Below are positions 51,496-60,165 of a stretch of DNA of 64,000 bases, in pieces. The DNA lies in assembly GCA_024402565.1 (NCBI GenBank), contig JAKSTM010000003.1:62001-126000 (forward strand). Direction: 5' to 3'. The first letter of the stretch is position 1. Each line of letters begins with the position of its first letter. The stretch is from Treponema sp. GTDB lineage: Bacteria > Spirochaetota > Spirochaetia > Treponematales > Treponemataceae. The translations under genes and the position numbers were made by a program. The notes under the pieces were generated by a model that had not been told where the DNA came from, did not search any database, and saw only the letters and a list, made by a program, of their open reading frames with translations.

Positions 51496-52206
51496 ATGTT
51501 TTATTTAATCTATTTATTTATCATTTCCAGATTTGTAAATCCAAACAAGGAATATCCGGAATTCAGTCAGTTTTATTACACAAATATTTTACGAGTTACA
51601 AGAGAATTAATTCGCTGGGGCCGTGTGAAAATTGAGATAACAGGAGCCGAAAAAGTACCTGACGGAAAATGCCTTTTTGTTAGTAATCATCGTTCAAATT
51701 ACGATCCTCTTTTAGTTTGGCACATCTTCAAAAAAAATCGTCCCGCCTTCATATCAAAAGAAGGAAACTTTCATATTCCAATTGTAGGGCGAATGTTAAG
51801 AAAATGCTGTTTTCTTACAATTGATCGTGATAATCCTCGGCAGTCTTTAATGTGCCTCATGAAAGCTGCTGAATATTTAAAAGAAGATAAAGTTTCCATT
51901 GGTATCTACCCTGAAGGAACTAGAAACAAAAATTATGAAAAAGGACTTCTTCCCTTCCATAATGGAGTTTTCAAAATTGCTAAAATGGCAAAGGTTCCTA
52001 TTGTAGTACTAACAGTTGAAGGAACTCAAAATATTCATACAAATTTTCCATGGCATAAAACGCCTGTAAAAATTAATGTTGCAGAAGTTATAGAAACTGA
52101 GGAAGTCTGCAGTCACAAAACAGATGAAATTGCAGCAAAAGTCCGTAAAGTAATCTATGATGACATTTATCCAGAATTGGAAGACACTCCTATTTCAGCA
52201 GAATAA
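51496..52206 (+). CDS. plsC: 1-acyl-sn-glycerol-3-phosphate acyltransferase
   Basis: 236 residues. The HX4D motif is H65-RSNY-D70, the G3P-binding motif YPEGTR at 138-143, and an N-terminal hydrophobic segment anchors it to the membrane. It adds the second acyl chain to lysophosphatidic acid, giving phosphatidic acid. TATAAT at 51468-51473 gives a leader of ~15 nt containing GGAAAG. First gene of the plsC-tetR-fakB-fakA-plsY run. Confidence 0.93.
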   Translation: MFYLIYLFIISRFVNPNKEYPEFSQFYYTNILRVTRELIRWGRVKIEITGAEKVPDGKCLFVSNHRSNYDPLLVWHIFKKNRPAFISKEGNFHIPIVGRMLRKCCFLTIDRDNPRQSLMCLMKAAEYLKEDKVSIGIYPEGTRNKNYEKGLLPFHNGVFKIAKMAKVPIVVLTVEGTQNIHTNFPWHKTPVKINVAEVIETEEVCSHKTDEIAAKVRKVIYDDIYPELEDTPISAE

Positions 52207-52221
52207 GAGAAAGGAATTTAA

Positions 52222-52776
52222 ATGGCAAAATTCACAAAACTTGCAATCCAGAAAACCTTTATAAAACTCCTGAATGAAAGACCTCTGAATCAGATAACAG
52301 TCCGAACGATAGTAGAAGAATGCGGCATCAATAGGAATTCATTCTATTATCATTTCCGCGACATTTCTGAATTAGCAACAGAACTTATTGAAAGCACAAC
52401 AGATGAAGTCCTTGAGAAACATAAATCTATTGATTCAATAGAAGGAATTGTTATGGAATTCATCGAATTTGCCACAAAATACAAAAAAGCATTCCAGAAC
52501 GTTTATAACTCTATGAACCGGGAAGTTTTTGAACAGGACCTTCTTATGACCTGCGACCGTTTTGTCAGAAAATACTTCGAAAAACGTACAGATAAAATGA
52601 ATATGTCTGAAGAAAACCTGGAAATTCTTGTCCTTTTATATCGTTCTGAATTTTTCGGCGTTTTTTCAGAATGGCTTATGCGCGGCATGGATGATGAATA
52701 TGCATCCCGAATCAAAAGCATTTTTGACCAAAAAATGATTACCGAAGAAAAGGTTTTAACCCTGCTTATCAAGTAA
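52222..52776 (+). CDS. TetR/AcrR-family transcriptional regulator
   Basis: 184 residues. The TetR HTH is at ~5-55 (ITVRTIVEECGINRNSFYYHFRD). The C-terminal ligand-binding helices (60-184) are of the DhaS/TetR_C_8 type. AAGGAA precedes the ATG, which is 15 nt after plsC. Placed between plsC and the fatty-acid kinase genes, it is likely a lipid-responsive repressor, as many TetR regulators of fatty-acid genes are (inference). Confidence 0.9.
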   Translation: MAKFTKLAIQKTFIKLLNERPLNQITVRTIVEECGINRNSFYYHFRDISELATELIESTTDEVLEKHKSIDSIEGIVMEFIEFATKYKKAFQNVYNSMNREVFEQDLLMTCDRFVRKYFEKRTDKMNMSEENLEILVLLYRSEFFGVFSEWLMRGMDDEYASRIKSIFDQKMITEEKVLTLLIK

Positions 52777-52796
52777 TTTTATTAGGCATTTTCTCC

Positions 52797-52836
52797 ATTT
52801 TGTCTAAAATTCTAACATTTTTGGATATTTTGTCTA
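52797..52836 (+). promoter_or_regulatory. 10-bp direct repeats upstream of the degV/fakB-like gene
   Basis: ATTTTGTCTA occurs at 52797-52806 and 52827-52836, exactly 30 bp apart (about three helical turns). They lie in the only sizeable gap (123 nt) of the operon, just after tetR. Candidate regulator site. A GATAAT box lies further down near 52870. Confidence 0.4.
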
Positions 52837-52899
52837 TTTCCCTATTTCTTTTTTCACTCTATTATCTATGATAATATTTTATTTTCTCAGGAGATTATT

Positions 52900-53790
52900 A
52901 TGAGACCAGTAAAAATTATTACAGATTCATGTTCAGATTTGCCAAAAGATTTAAGAGAAAAATACGACATTGATTACGTAAGAATGAAGACTGTTTACGA
53001 AGGAAAAGAAACTTGGGCCAGTCTTGATTTTGAATATTATACACCAAAAGAACTTTACGATATTATGCGCGCAGGAAACCGTGTATTTACTAACCAGGTT
53101 CCAACAGAAGAATTTGAAAGAGTTTTTGGAAGCTACCTTGAAAAAGGAATGGATATTATCTATATCGGATGTTGTTTGAAACAGTCAGGATCAGTAAACA
53201 CTGGTGCTGTTGTAAGACGCAAGCTTCTTGAAAAATACACAGACGCAAATGTTTTCTGTGTAGACTCATTGAACGCATGTATTGGTGAAGGTATGCTTGC
53301 AATCCGTTGTGCAGAATACCGTGATCAGGGAATGGATGCAAAAACAATCTACGAAAAAATCATTCCAGAAAGAAAAACAGTTAACGAATTTGTAACAGTT
53401 CACACTTTGGACTGTCTGAAACGCGCAGGTCGTGTAAAAGCCTCTTCTGCATTCTTCGGAAACCTCTTCGGTGTAAAACCGATCCTTATAGCCGATTACG
53501 AAGGAAATCAGTTCGCACTTAAAAAGGTAAAAGGCCGTCAGGCTTCGCTTCAGGAAGTAGTTTCACTTATGAAAGAAGCAGTAATCAAACCAGAAGAACA
53601 GACATGTTACCTTATGCATGCTGACTGCGAAGAAGAAGCTAAAGAACTGGCAGAAATCGTAAAAAAAGAAATTCCATTCAAAGAAATTAAAATTGGCCTT
53701 ATCGGACCAATCATCGGTGCTTCTGTTGGACCAGATACAATCGGGCTCTGGGCTTTCGGTAAAGAAGTAACAACAGGAAAGACTGAATAA
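52900..53790 (+). CDS. DegV family fatty-acid-binding protein (FakB-like)
   Basis: 296 residues. The DegV signature is TDSCSDLP near residues 7-14, with TNQVPTEEF and GSVNTGAVVRRKLL in the N-terminal subdomain and the HTLDCLKRAGRV segment typical of FakB. DegV proteins bind a fatty acid in a closed pocket and present its carboxylate to the kinase FakA. Strong SD CAGGAGA. Directly followed by the FakA-like gene 15 nt later, which supports the FakB role. Confidence 0.92.
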   Translation: MRPVKIITDSCSDLPKDLREKYDIDYVRMKTVYEGKETWASLDFEYYTPKELYDIMRAGNRVFTNQVPTEEFERVFGSYLEKGMDIIYIGCCLKQSGSVNTGAVVRRKLLEKYTDANVFCVDSLNACIGEGMLAIRCAEYRDQGMDAKTIYEKIIPERKTVNEFVTVHTLDCLKRAGRVKASSAFFGNLFGVKPILIADYEGNQFALKKVKGRQASLQEVVSLMKEAVIKPEEQTCYLMHADCEEEAKELAEIVKKEIPFKEIKIGLIGPIIGASVGPDTIGLWAFGKEVTTGKTE

Positions 53791-53805
53791 TTTAGGAGAA
53801 CCTCA

Positions 53806-55518
53806 ATGCTGAACGCCAAAGAACTTGACGGAAAAGATTTTATAAAACTCGTTACTGGAGGTGCCAAAAACCTTCGTGCAAATGCAAAAATTGTTAATGA
53901 CCTGAATGTATTCCCTATCCCAGACGGCGATACCGGTGAAAACATGTGTATGACAATAGAAGGTGGTGTTAACGCATTCAAAGATCCGAATGAAGAATCT
54001 ATCGTAAAAGCTGCAGGTGCACTTTCAAACGGAATGCTTATGAGTGCCCGAGGAAATTCGGGAGTTATTCTTTCACAGCTTTTTGCAGGCATTGCTAAAA
54101 GTCTGGAAGAAAATCTTAATCCTACTGGAAAAAATAAAGCTTCAATCAAAGAACTTGCAGAAGCTTTCAAAGCAGGCGTTCAGTGCGGTTATAATGCCGT
54201 AATCAATCCTACTGAAGGAACAATTCTTACAGTTGCCCGTGAAGCTACTGAATACGTAAATTCAATGGTAACAGAAAACACAACTTTGGAAGAATTTGCT
54301 AAAGCTTACCTTAAGGAAGCAAAAGCTTCATTGGACAGAACACCAGAGCTTCTTAAAGTTCTTAAGGAAGCAGGTGTAATCGATTCAGGTGGAGCCGGAT
54401 TATTTTTTATTGCAGAAGGTATCTTCAAAACAATGAATGGAGAAGAAATTGCTTCTGCTGAAAATCACCAGGCTTCTTCATCTGCACCAATTGGTTCTGC
54501 AGAACGTCAGAAAGAAGTAGATTTTTCAAAGTTCACTGAATTCGATGTAATGAAATATGGTTACTGTACAGAATTCCTTCTTCGCCTTCAGACTTCAAAA
54601 ATTGATATAGAATCTTTTAAAATTGAAAAGCTTATTGAATTCTTAAGCACAATGGGAGATTCTATAGTTGCTTTCCAGAACGGAACCATTGTAAAAGTAC
54701 ATGTTCATACATTAAAACCAGGTCTTGTATTGGATCATTGTCAGCAGTTCGGAGAATTCCTAACTCTCAAAATTGAAAACATGACACTGGAACATAATGA
54801 ATCCACAGTCGAAAACAGATTCGGAACTATTGCAAAAGAAAAATCTTCAGAACCAAAAGACTTTGCTACTATTACTGTTGCCAATGGTGACGGAATCAAA
54901 CAGACTTTCAAAGACCTTGGCGCCGATTACATCGTAGATGGCGGTCAGACAAAAAATCCTTCAACAGAAGATTTTATCAACGCTTTTAATGAAGTAAATG
55001 CAAAAACTATTTTCGTTCTTCCAAATAACGGAAATATTCTTCTTGCTGCACAACAAGCTGCAAAACTTTATAAAGATTCTGACGTTCGCGTAATCGAAAG
55101 TAAATCAATTGGTCAGGGTTACGCGGCCCTCACTATGCTTTCTTACGATTCTGGAAATGCAGACGAAATCGTTCAGAACTTTAATGATGCCATGGTTGGT
55201 GTTGAAACTGGTGAAGTTACAGTGTCTGTTCGTGACGTAAACCTGAACGGAATCGACATTAAAAAAGACAACTACATCGGTTTTTCAGGAAAAACAATGC
55301 TTGCCGCAGACCCAAGCAGAATTGAAACTGCAAAAAAACTCGCAGAAGCAATGAATGCCGCAAAACACGAATTCATGATTGTCATTTATGGAAATAGCGT
55401 AAATCAGAAGGAACGTGAAGAATTCAATAATGAACTTAAAACAAAATACCCAAGAATGGAATTCTATGAAATAGATGGCGGACAGGACGTCTACGATTAC
55501 CTTCTGATTCTCCAATAA
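53806..55518 (+). CDS. DhaL/DAK-phosphatase domain protein, FakA-like fatty acid kinase
   Basis: 570 residues. The N-terminal DhaL ATP-binding domain (~1-200) has NVFPIPDGDTGENM at 34-47, whose three Asp/Glu bind Mg-ATP, and SARGNSGVILSQ. The middle and the C-terminal DegV/EDD-like domain (to ~570) complete the YloV/FakA form (family length ~550). With FakB it phosphorylates fatty acids to acyl phosphates for PlsY or PlsX. SD TAGGAG is present. Confidence 0.93.
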   Translation: MLNAKELDGKDFIKLVTGGAKNLRANAKIVNDLNVFPIPDGDTGENMCMTIEGGVNAFKDPNEESIVKAAGALSNGMLMSARGNSGVILSQLFAGIAKSLEENLNPTGKNKASIKELAEAFKAGVQCGYNAVINPTEGTILTVAREATEYVNSMVTENTTLEEFAKAYLKEAKASLDRTPELLKVLKEAGVIDSGGAGLFFIAEGIFKTMNGEEIASAENHQASSSAPIGSAERQKEVDFSKFTEFDVMKYGYCTEFLLRLQTSKIDIESFKIEKLIEFLSTMGDSIVAFQNGTIVKVHVHTLKPGLVLDHCQQFGEFLTLKIENMTLEHNESTVENRFGTIAKEKSSEPKDFATITVANGDGIKQTFKDLGADYIVDGGQTKNPSTEDFINAFNEVNAKTIFVLPNNGNILLAAQQAAKLYKDSDVRVIESKSIGQGYAALTMLSYDSGNADEIVQNFNDAMVGVETGEVTVSVRDVNLNGIDIKKDNYIGFSGKTMLAADPSRIETAKKLAEAMNAAKHEFMIVIYGNSVNQKEREEFNNELKTKYPRMEFYEIDGGQDVYDYLLILQ

Positions 55519-55537
55519 TTATTTTAGGATTATAAAG

Positions 55538-56209
55538 ATGGAAAATTTATCACTGATTCTTTTATATGTTCTTTGTGCAGTAATTCCTTTCCTTGTAGCG
55601 GGAATTAACCCTGCCATCGTTATGTCTCATTTAGTTTACCATGAAGACATTAGAACAAAAGGAAGCGGAAACCCAGGATTCACAAACTTCAAACGTGTTT
55701 ATGGAAATAAATTTGCCTGGTATGTTTTCATTATGGATATTTCCAAAGGTGTTCTTCTCTGTTTGGCATCTGCTTACGCATTCCGTGCAATAAACGGACA
55801 ATTCCATTTTGGTGCTTCTTATGCAGGTTTCTTTGCTATGCTGGGACATTCATTTCCTGTATGGTACAAATTCAAAGGCGGAAAAGGATTTCTAGTAGCT
55901 TGTTCTGCAATCTGGTTTATGGACTGGAGAGTTGCCCTTGTTGCTATGTGTATTTTCCTGATTCTTCTTTTCACAGTAAAATACATGTCACTCTGTACCA
56001 TGATTGCAGCCTGGCTTTGTCCTATAATGATTGCATTTCCTTTCGGATACTTTTGGCCAATAACCGCAGACTCTTTTGATACAGAACACATTTCAATGAT
56101 TTGTGTCTGTGCCCTTTCCTGCGCACTTATGACTTGGCGACATAAAGAAAATATTAAACGTCTTGCAAAAGGATCTGAATCAAAATTCAGCCTGAAATCA
56201 AAAAAATAG
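55538..56209 (+). CDS. plsY: Acyl-phosphate glycerol-3-phosphate acyltransferase
   Basis: 223 residues, about six membrane helices. Motif 1 is GSGNPGFTNF (Phe in place of the usual Ala), motif 2 GHSFPVWYKFKGGKG. It moves an acyl group from acyl phosphate to glycerol-3-phosphate, the first step of membrane phospholipid synthesis. It follows fakA by 19 nt, so acyl phosphate made by FakAB is passed to its user in the same operon. plsX is not in the window. Confidence 0.94.
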   Translation: MENLSLILLYVLCAVIPFLVAGINPAIVMSHLVYHEDIRTKGSGNPGFTNFKRVYGNKFAWYVFIMDISKGVLLCLASAYAFRAINGQFHFGASYAGFFAMLGHSFPVWYKFKGGKGFLVACSAIWFMDWRVALVAMCIFLILLFTVKYMSLCTMIAAWLCPIMIAFPFGYFWPITADSFDTEHISMICVCALSCALMTWRHKENIKRLAKGSESKFSLKSKK

Positions 56210-56231
56210 CAAATAAAATAGCAGATATAAA

Positions 56232-57071
56232 ATGACTATTGATTTTCACACACATATTTTTCCCGATAAGATTGCAGAAAAAGCTATTCAAACAATGCAG
56301 CAGAATACTGGCTTTCCAATTGATATCATACCAATAGAATCGGCTCTTTTGGAAAGCATGAAAAAAGCTTCTTCTGTAGATGGAAACGGAATTAATCTTT
56401 CAGTTTTGCTTCCAGTCTGCACTAATCCAGAAAAGTGTTGGAATCTTAATGAATTTGCACGAAGCATAAACGAAAAATATGCATCACTTCCTGCCTCGTC
56501 AACTGAACCTCGACTTCTTTCATTTGGTGCAATACACCCTGCTATGGGTGATTTACGTAATGCAATTTATCGCATTAAGGAAATGGGTTTTAAAGGAATC
56601 AAACTTCATCCCGATAACCAGAACACATTCATTGATGATGAAAACTACATGAAAATCATTGAATACGCAGAAGAAAATGACCTGATTACAATAGTCCATT
56701 CAGGTTACGATGGAACTGACTTTCACGAAATCCGTTGTACTCCATTTCGCATTCTGAACATACTGAAGAGAATCCAGCCTAAAAAACTTATTATGGCACA
56801 CATGGGCGCAAACTACATGTGGTATGATGTTGAACAAACAATCTGTGGCAAAGGTCTTTATTTTGATACAGCCTTTGTAAATAAAAGAATCTCAACAGAA
56901 CAAATGATGCGAATTATCGAAAAGAACGGACCGGAAAATATTCTTTTTGGTTCTGACAGCCCGTGGGACAGTCAAACTGAAGATCTTGAATTCATAAAAA
57001 ATCTCCCTCTGAACGAGGGAGACCGTAAACTTATTTTAGGCGAAAACGCTGTTAAACTTCTGGGTTTATAA
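56232..57071 (+). CDS. Amidohydrolase-family metal-dependent hydrolase (COG2159 type)
   Basis: 279 residues. TIM-barrel metal motifs: H6-T-H8 near the N-terminus, IKLHPDN, IVHSGYDG, MAHMGA and GSDSPW with the catalytic Asp. Similar proteins include decarboxylases and hydrolases of unknown substrate. It is 22 nt after plsY and may be in the same transcript, but a lipid role is not evident. Convergent with panE, with 10 nt between stops. Confidence 0.85.
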   Translation: MTIDFHTHIFPDKIAEKAIQTMQQNTGFPIDIIPIESALLESMKKASSVDGNGINLSVLLPVCTNPEKCWNLNEFARSINEKYASLPASSTEPRLLSFGAIHPAMGDLRNAIYRIKEMGFKGIKLHPDNQNTFIDDENYMKIIEYAEENDLITIVHSGYDGTDFHEIRCTPFRILNILKRIQPKKLIMAHMGANYMWYDVEQTICGKGLYFDTAFVNKRISTEQMMRIIEKNGPENILFGSDSPWDSQTEDLEFIKNLPLNEGDRKLILGENAVKLLGL

Positions 57072-57081
57072 AATCTGAAAA

Positions 57082-57996
57082 CTAATTGTATTCCCATCCT
57101 GCTTCTGTAATGGCAATCAATTTTTCCAGAAGTGCACAGGTTGGAGTTCCGATTCCGTGTTTTGCACCAAGTTTTACCACAGTGCCACAAAACCAGGCGT
57201 TTTCTGTTTTACGTCTTGCTTCAATATCCTGATACATTGAAGTTTTTCCTCTTGGATCAATTGAATCCATAATGCGAATATTTACTTCCATGTGCTCGTC
57301 TTCAAGAGCAACCCCTTCTGCATTTGCAACAGCAATAACTTCTTTTGCAGCCTGGCGCACAACATCACAAAGAACGTCATTTTTGAAAGTACCGTATGGA
57401 GCACGACAAAGAGAAGTTACTGTGTTACAGGTAACATTCATTAGGTATTTTTTCCACTGTTCAAGGTGAATGTCATCCGGATTACGTGATTTCTGTCCCG
57501 CTTCATCAAAAAGTTTTCCGATTGCAAGAATACGTTCGCTTTTTGAATTATCATTTTCACCGTATACAATCGTTCCTGTATCAGTACAGATAATATTGTT
57601 TTTTTCGTGAACAGAAGAAAGACCGATAATAAATCCGTAAATAACTTTTTCTTTTCCATAAACTTCTTCAAGTTCCTTTTCACTTTGAATTCCATTCAAA
57701 AGAGAAAGGATTGTTGTTTTGGGTCCAACAGCATTTTTTATCTGAACAAGAACCTGATCCATCTGAAGATTTTTCGTAGCGATAATTACAAGATCCGAAA
57801 CCTGAACGTCTTCCGGAGTAACATAATTAAAATCCTGACGAACTCCGTTAATACAGATACCGTCTTTTTCATAACGGGATTTTCGTTCGCCTTCACAAAT
57901 ACATTCAACATTTTCTTTGCCAAGTATTTTTTGAATAGCTTCACCAACAATAGCACCTACAGCACCCATACCAATCATTGTTACTTTCTGAATCAT
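57082..57996 (-). CDS. 2-dehydropantoate 2-reductase (ketopantoate reductase) family
   Basis: 304 residues from the ATG at 57996 (GGAG 7 nt upstream; an upstream frame start lacks one). The Rossmann motif is GMGAVGA at 9-15. The C-terminal domain has EQWKKYLMNVTCNTVTSL with the catalytic Lys in WKK. PanE makes pantoate with NADPH for coenzyme A. Family paralogues with other 2-oxo acids exist, so the gene name is not given. It follows a small membrane protein gene by 50 nt. Confidence 0.88.
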   Translation of the reverse strand: MIQKVTMIGMGAVGAIVGEAIQKILGKENVECICEGERKSRYEKDGICINGVRQDFNYVTPEDVQVSDLVIIATKNLQMDQVLVQIKNAVGPKTTILSLLNGIQSEKELEEVYGKEKVIYGFIIGLSSVHEKNNIICTDTGTIVYGENDNSKSERILAIGKLFDEAGQKSRNPDDIHLEQWKKYLMNVTCNTVTSLCRAPYGTFKNDVLCDVVRQAAKEVIAVANAEGVALEDEHMEVNIRIMDSIDPRGKTSMYQDIEARRKTENAWFCGTVVKLGAKHGIGTPTCALLEKLIAITEAGWEYN

Positions 57997-58046
57997 TTTT
58001 TTCTCCACATAAATTTTTATCAACTTACAGTTTCATTAATGTTTAT

Positions 58047-58283
58047 TTAAGCTGCCCTTATTTTTCCAATAATACTGAGACCCATTTTCATAATCCAGGT
58101 AATAACAACACAGCCCATAAAACAATAAATCGTATACAAAAGTCCTTTCATAAAAACAGGTTTTGCTTTCTGCTTTTTGATTTTCAAAACCACTGCCCTT
58201 ATTGTAAATACAAGGAATACAACAATTGCTGCGGCAAGACATACCATATCAAGAATTAATAGAATAATAGAAATTAAACTCAT
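58047..58283 (-). CDS. Small membrane protein, 78 residues
   Basis: Two hydrophobic segments (~3-28 and ~48-70) separated by a basic loop (KIKKQKAKP). Unknown function. The -10 TAGAAT ends 6 nt before the ATG, which supports the start as leaderless. It may be co-transcribed with the panE-like gene. A second overlapping frame (58036-58242) is a shadow. Confidence 0.7.
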   Translation of the reverse strand: MSLISIILLILDMVCLAAAIVVFLVFTIRAVVLKIKKQKAKPVFMKGLLYTIYCFMGCVVITWIMKMGLSIIGKIRAA

Positions 58284-58330
58284 GTCTGTATTCTAATGAA
58301 AAACCACCTTTTTTTCAGTATATTATACTC
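58284..58330. promoter_or_regulatory. Compact divergent promoter pair, both leaderless
   Basis: Only 47 nt separate the two ATGs. Minus: -10 TAGAAT at 58295-58290. Plus: -10 TATATT at 58319-58324, -35 ATGAAA at 58296-58301 with 17-nt spacer. Each -10 ends 6 nt before its start codon, so both promoters share the same DNA. Confidence 0.65.
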
Positions 58331-59998
58331 ATGACCACACAACAGATCTTCGGAAAAATTTCCATGGAAAATGGATTTAAAAACAAAGAAGAATTAGATG
58401 CCTGTATCAATAACTTTTCTCTAAACGATATTTTTTATACAGTTTCTGCATCTCGCTCAGTAGAAATAACCTGTCCTGAAGATCTGAATAATTTCGATAA
58501 TAAATTAAAAGAAAATATAAAATTTGAATCAGAAGAAGCAGAAGATACTTTAAATTATTCAGATTATTTTGAATCACAAATACTTGAATGGATAGAAGAT
58601 TACGGAACCTCTGATACTTTCGACGAAACAGTAATACGAAAAGCCTGCTTTTTAGGATTCTACCCCATGTCATTTTCTATATGTGGAACTGATTTTTTCA
58701 GCGTTCGCTATCATTCTTCAAAATGCATTATTACTCCAGAAACATTCAGAATTCCTCACAACATAAAAAACCTGATAAATAAAAAGTTTTCTGACTGTAC
58801 TATCAGCTTCAACAGAAATTTTGATTTATGTCTGGAACAACTCCTGAAAGCATATCCTGATACATGGCTCTGCCCGAAACTGGTAGAAATATTAAAGCAA
58901 ATTAACAAAAATCCAGATGAAAATATTAGCGTAAATAGCGTCGAAATCTGGAAAGATGGAAAAATAATTGCCGGAGAAATAGGATTCATTACAGGAAATA
59001 CTTATGCTTCACTTTCAGGCTTCCATCTTGTTGATGATATAGGAAACGTACAAATGGCCATTCTTGGCAAATACCTTTTTGAAAATGGATTTGCCTATTG
59101 GGATCTTGGGATGTCCATTCTTTACAAATATCGTTATGGAGCTAAAGACTATTCCCGTGAACAACAGGAAGAATTATGGAACGCAAGAAACATTTACCGT
59201 CTGGACTTAACAAAGGGTTCAATTCCACTTTCAGACTTTTTAAGAAAAGATTTAGCTTCAAAACCTGAAACAATTGACACCAATACTATTCTTCCTTTTC
59301 CAGAACCAAACACAAAGTATTCTGCATTAGGACGACAAATTTGTCTTGTTACTGATGATATTCCCCTTCAGCTTTTATACTCGGCATATATGCAAGGGAT
59401 TTTCCCATGGTTCAATGAAAATGAAGGAGAACCAGTCACCTGGTATTCAACAGACCCTCGATTCATTCTCATGCCCGATGATTTTCACTGTCCAAAAAGT
59501 CTTTCCAAATTCATGAAGAAAACTCCATACTCCTACACAATGGATAAATGTTTTAATCGGGTAATTACAGAATGCGGCAAAATGACTCGCGATGGGCAGA
59601 ATTCAACCTGGATTGGAAAAAAAATGATTGAAGCATATACCAAATTCCATAAAATGGGATATGCACATAGTTTTGAAGTCTGGAACGGTAAAAAACTGGT
59701 TGGTGGCTTTTATGGAGTCCTTATAGGAAGCGTATTCTGTGGTGAAAGCATGTTTACTTTAGAACCTAACACTTCAAAAAGTGCCTTCGCATTCTTTATG
59801 AAAGCTTTCACAAACTGTGGAGGAAAATTTATAGACAGTCAAAGTTATACTGATAACATGGCTCGTTACGGAGCAAAAAACATCAGTAGAGAGGCTTTCT
59901 TAAGAATGGAACGAGAAGCCCTATCTATACCGCTGAAAAAGAATCTTTCAGCAGAATTTTCAAAAATAACAAACTTTTCAAAAAATAATACAAATTGA
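58331..59998 (+). CDS. aat: Double-length leucyl/phenylalanyl-tRNA-protein transferase (Aat)
   Basis: 555 residues, over twice the usual ~235. The C-terminal half (~338-535) is a full Aat: GIFPWF at 356-361, STWIGKKMIEAY 425-436, HSFEVW 446-451, GGFYGV 458-463, GESMF 471-475. The N-terminal half (~150-290) repeats the same order in diverged form: NRNFDLCLEQLL, WLCPKLVEIL, VNSVEIWKDG, FHLVDD, WDLGMSILYKYRYGAKDYSRE. Aat puts Leu or Phe on proteins with N-terminal Arg/Lys to mark them for ClpAP. The N-terminal half may have a lost or different activity. Confidence 0.88.
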   Translation: MTTQQIFGKISMENGFKNKEELDACINNFSLNDIFYTVSASRSVEITCPEDLNNFDNKLKENIKFESEEAEDTLNYSDYFESQILEWIEDYGTSDTFDETVIRKACFLGFYPMSFSICGTDFFSVRYHSSKCIITPETFRIPHNIKNLINKKFSDCTISFNRNFDLCLEQLLKAYPDTWLCPKLVEILKQINKNPDENISVNSVEIWKDGKIIAGEIGFITGNTYASLSGFHLVDDIGNVQMAILGKYLFENGFAYWDLGMSILYKYRYGAKDYSREQQEELWNARNIYRLDLTKGSIPLSDFLRKDLASKPETIDTNTILPFPEPNTKYSALGRQICLVTDDIPLQLLYSAYMQGIFPWFNENEGEPVTWYSTDPRFILMPDDFHCPKSLSKFMKKTPYSYTMDKCFNRVITECGKMTRDGQNSTWIGKKMIEAYTKFHKMGYAHSFEVWNGKKLVGGFYGVLIGSVFCGESMFTLEPNTSKSAFAFFMKAFTNCGGKFIDSQSYTDNMARYGAKNISREAFLRMEREALSIPLKKNLSAEFSKITNFSKNNTN

Positions 59999-60033
59999 AA
60001 ACGTTTTAGTTACTTAAAGTAATCATAATTTAA

Positions 60034-60062
60034 TTGCATTTTGAATATACTCATGTGATAAT
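60034..60062 (+). promoter_or_regulatory. Chemoreceptor promoter
   Basis: -35 TTGCAT 60034-60039, 17-nt spacer, -10 GATAAT 60057-60062 with extended TGT before it. It gives a ~97-nt leader. Confidence 0.55.
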
Positions 60063-60082
60063 TTAACTATCAGAAAAAGTCT

Positions 60083-60113
60083 GCTCATGCTAAGCGAAAG
60101 CTTCAAGTAGAGC
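60083..60113 (+). other. Structured element in the chemoreceptor mRNA leader
   Basis: GCTC (60083-60086) pairs with GAGC (60110-60113), enclosing a second stem AAGC-GAAA-GCTT (60092-60103) with a GNRA tetraloop; internal loops are ATGCT-like and CAAGTA. It is not a terminator (A-rich follows) and does not match a riboswitch I know. Confidence 0.35.
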
Positions 60114-60165
60114 AAAAAAAACACAAAATCATATTATTTTTGCATTTAGCAAAGGAGACTTTTTT

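Noticed and set aside
58036-58242. 68-codon minus-strand frame overlapping the small membrane protein
   Set aside because: It shares the DNA with the 78-residue frame, which has the membrane pattern and the promoter.
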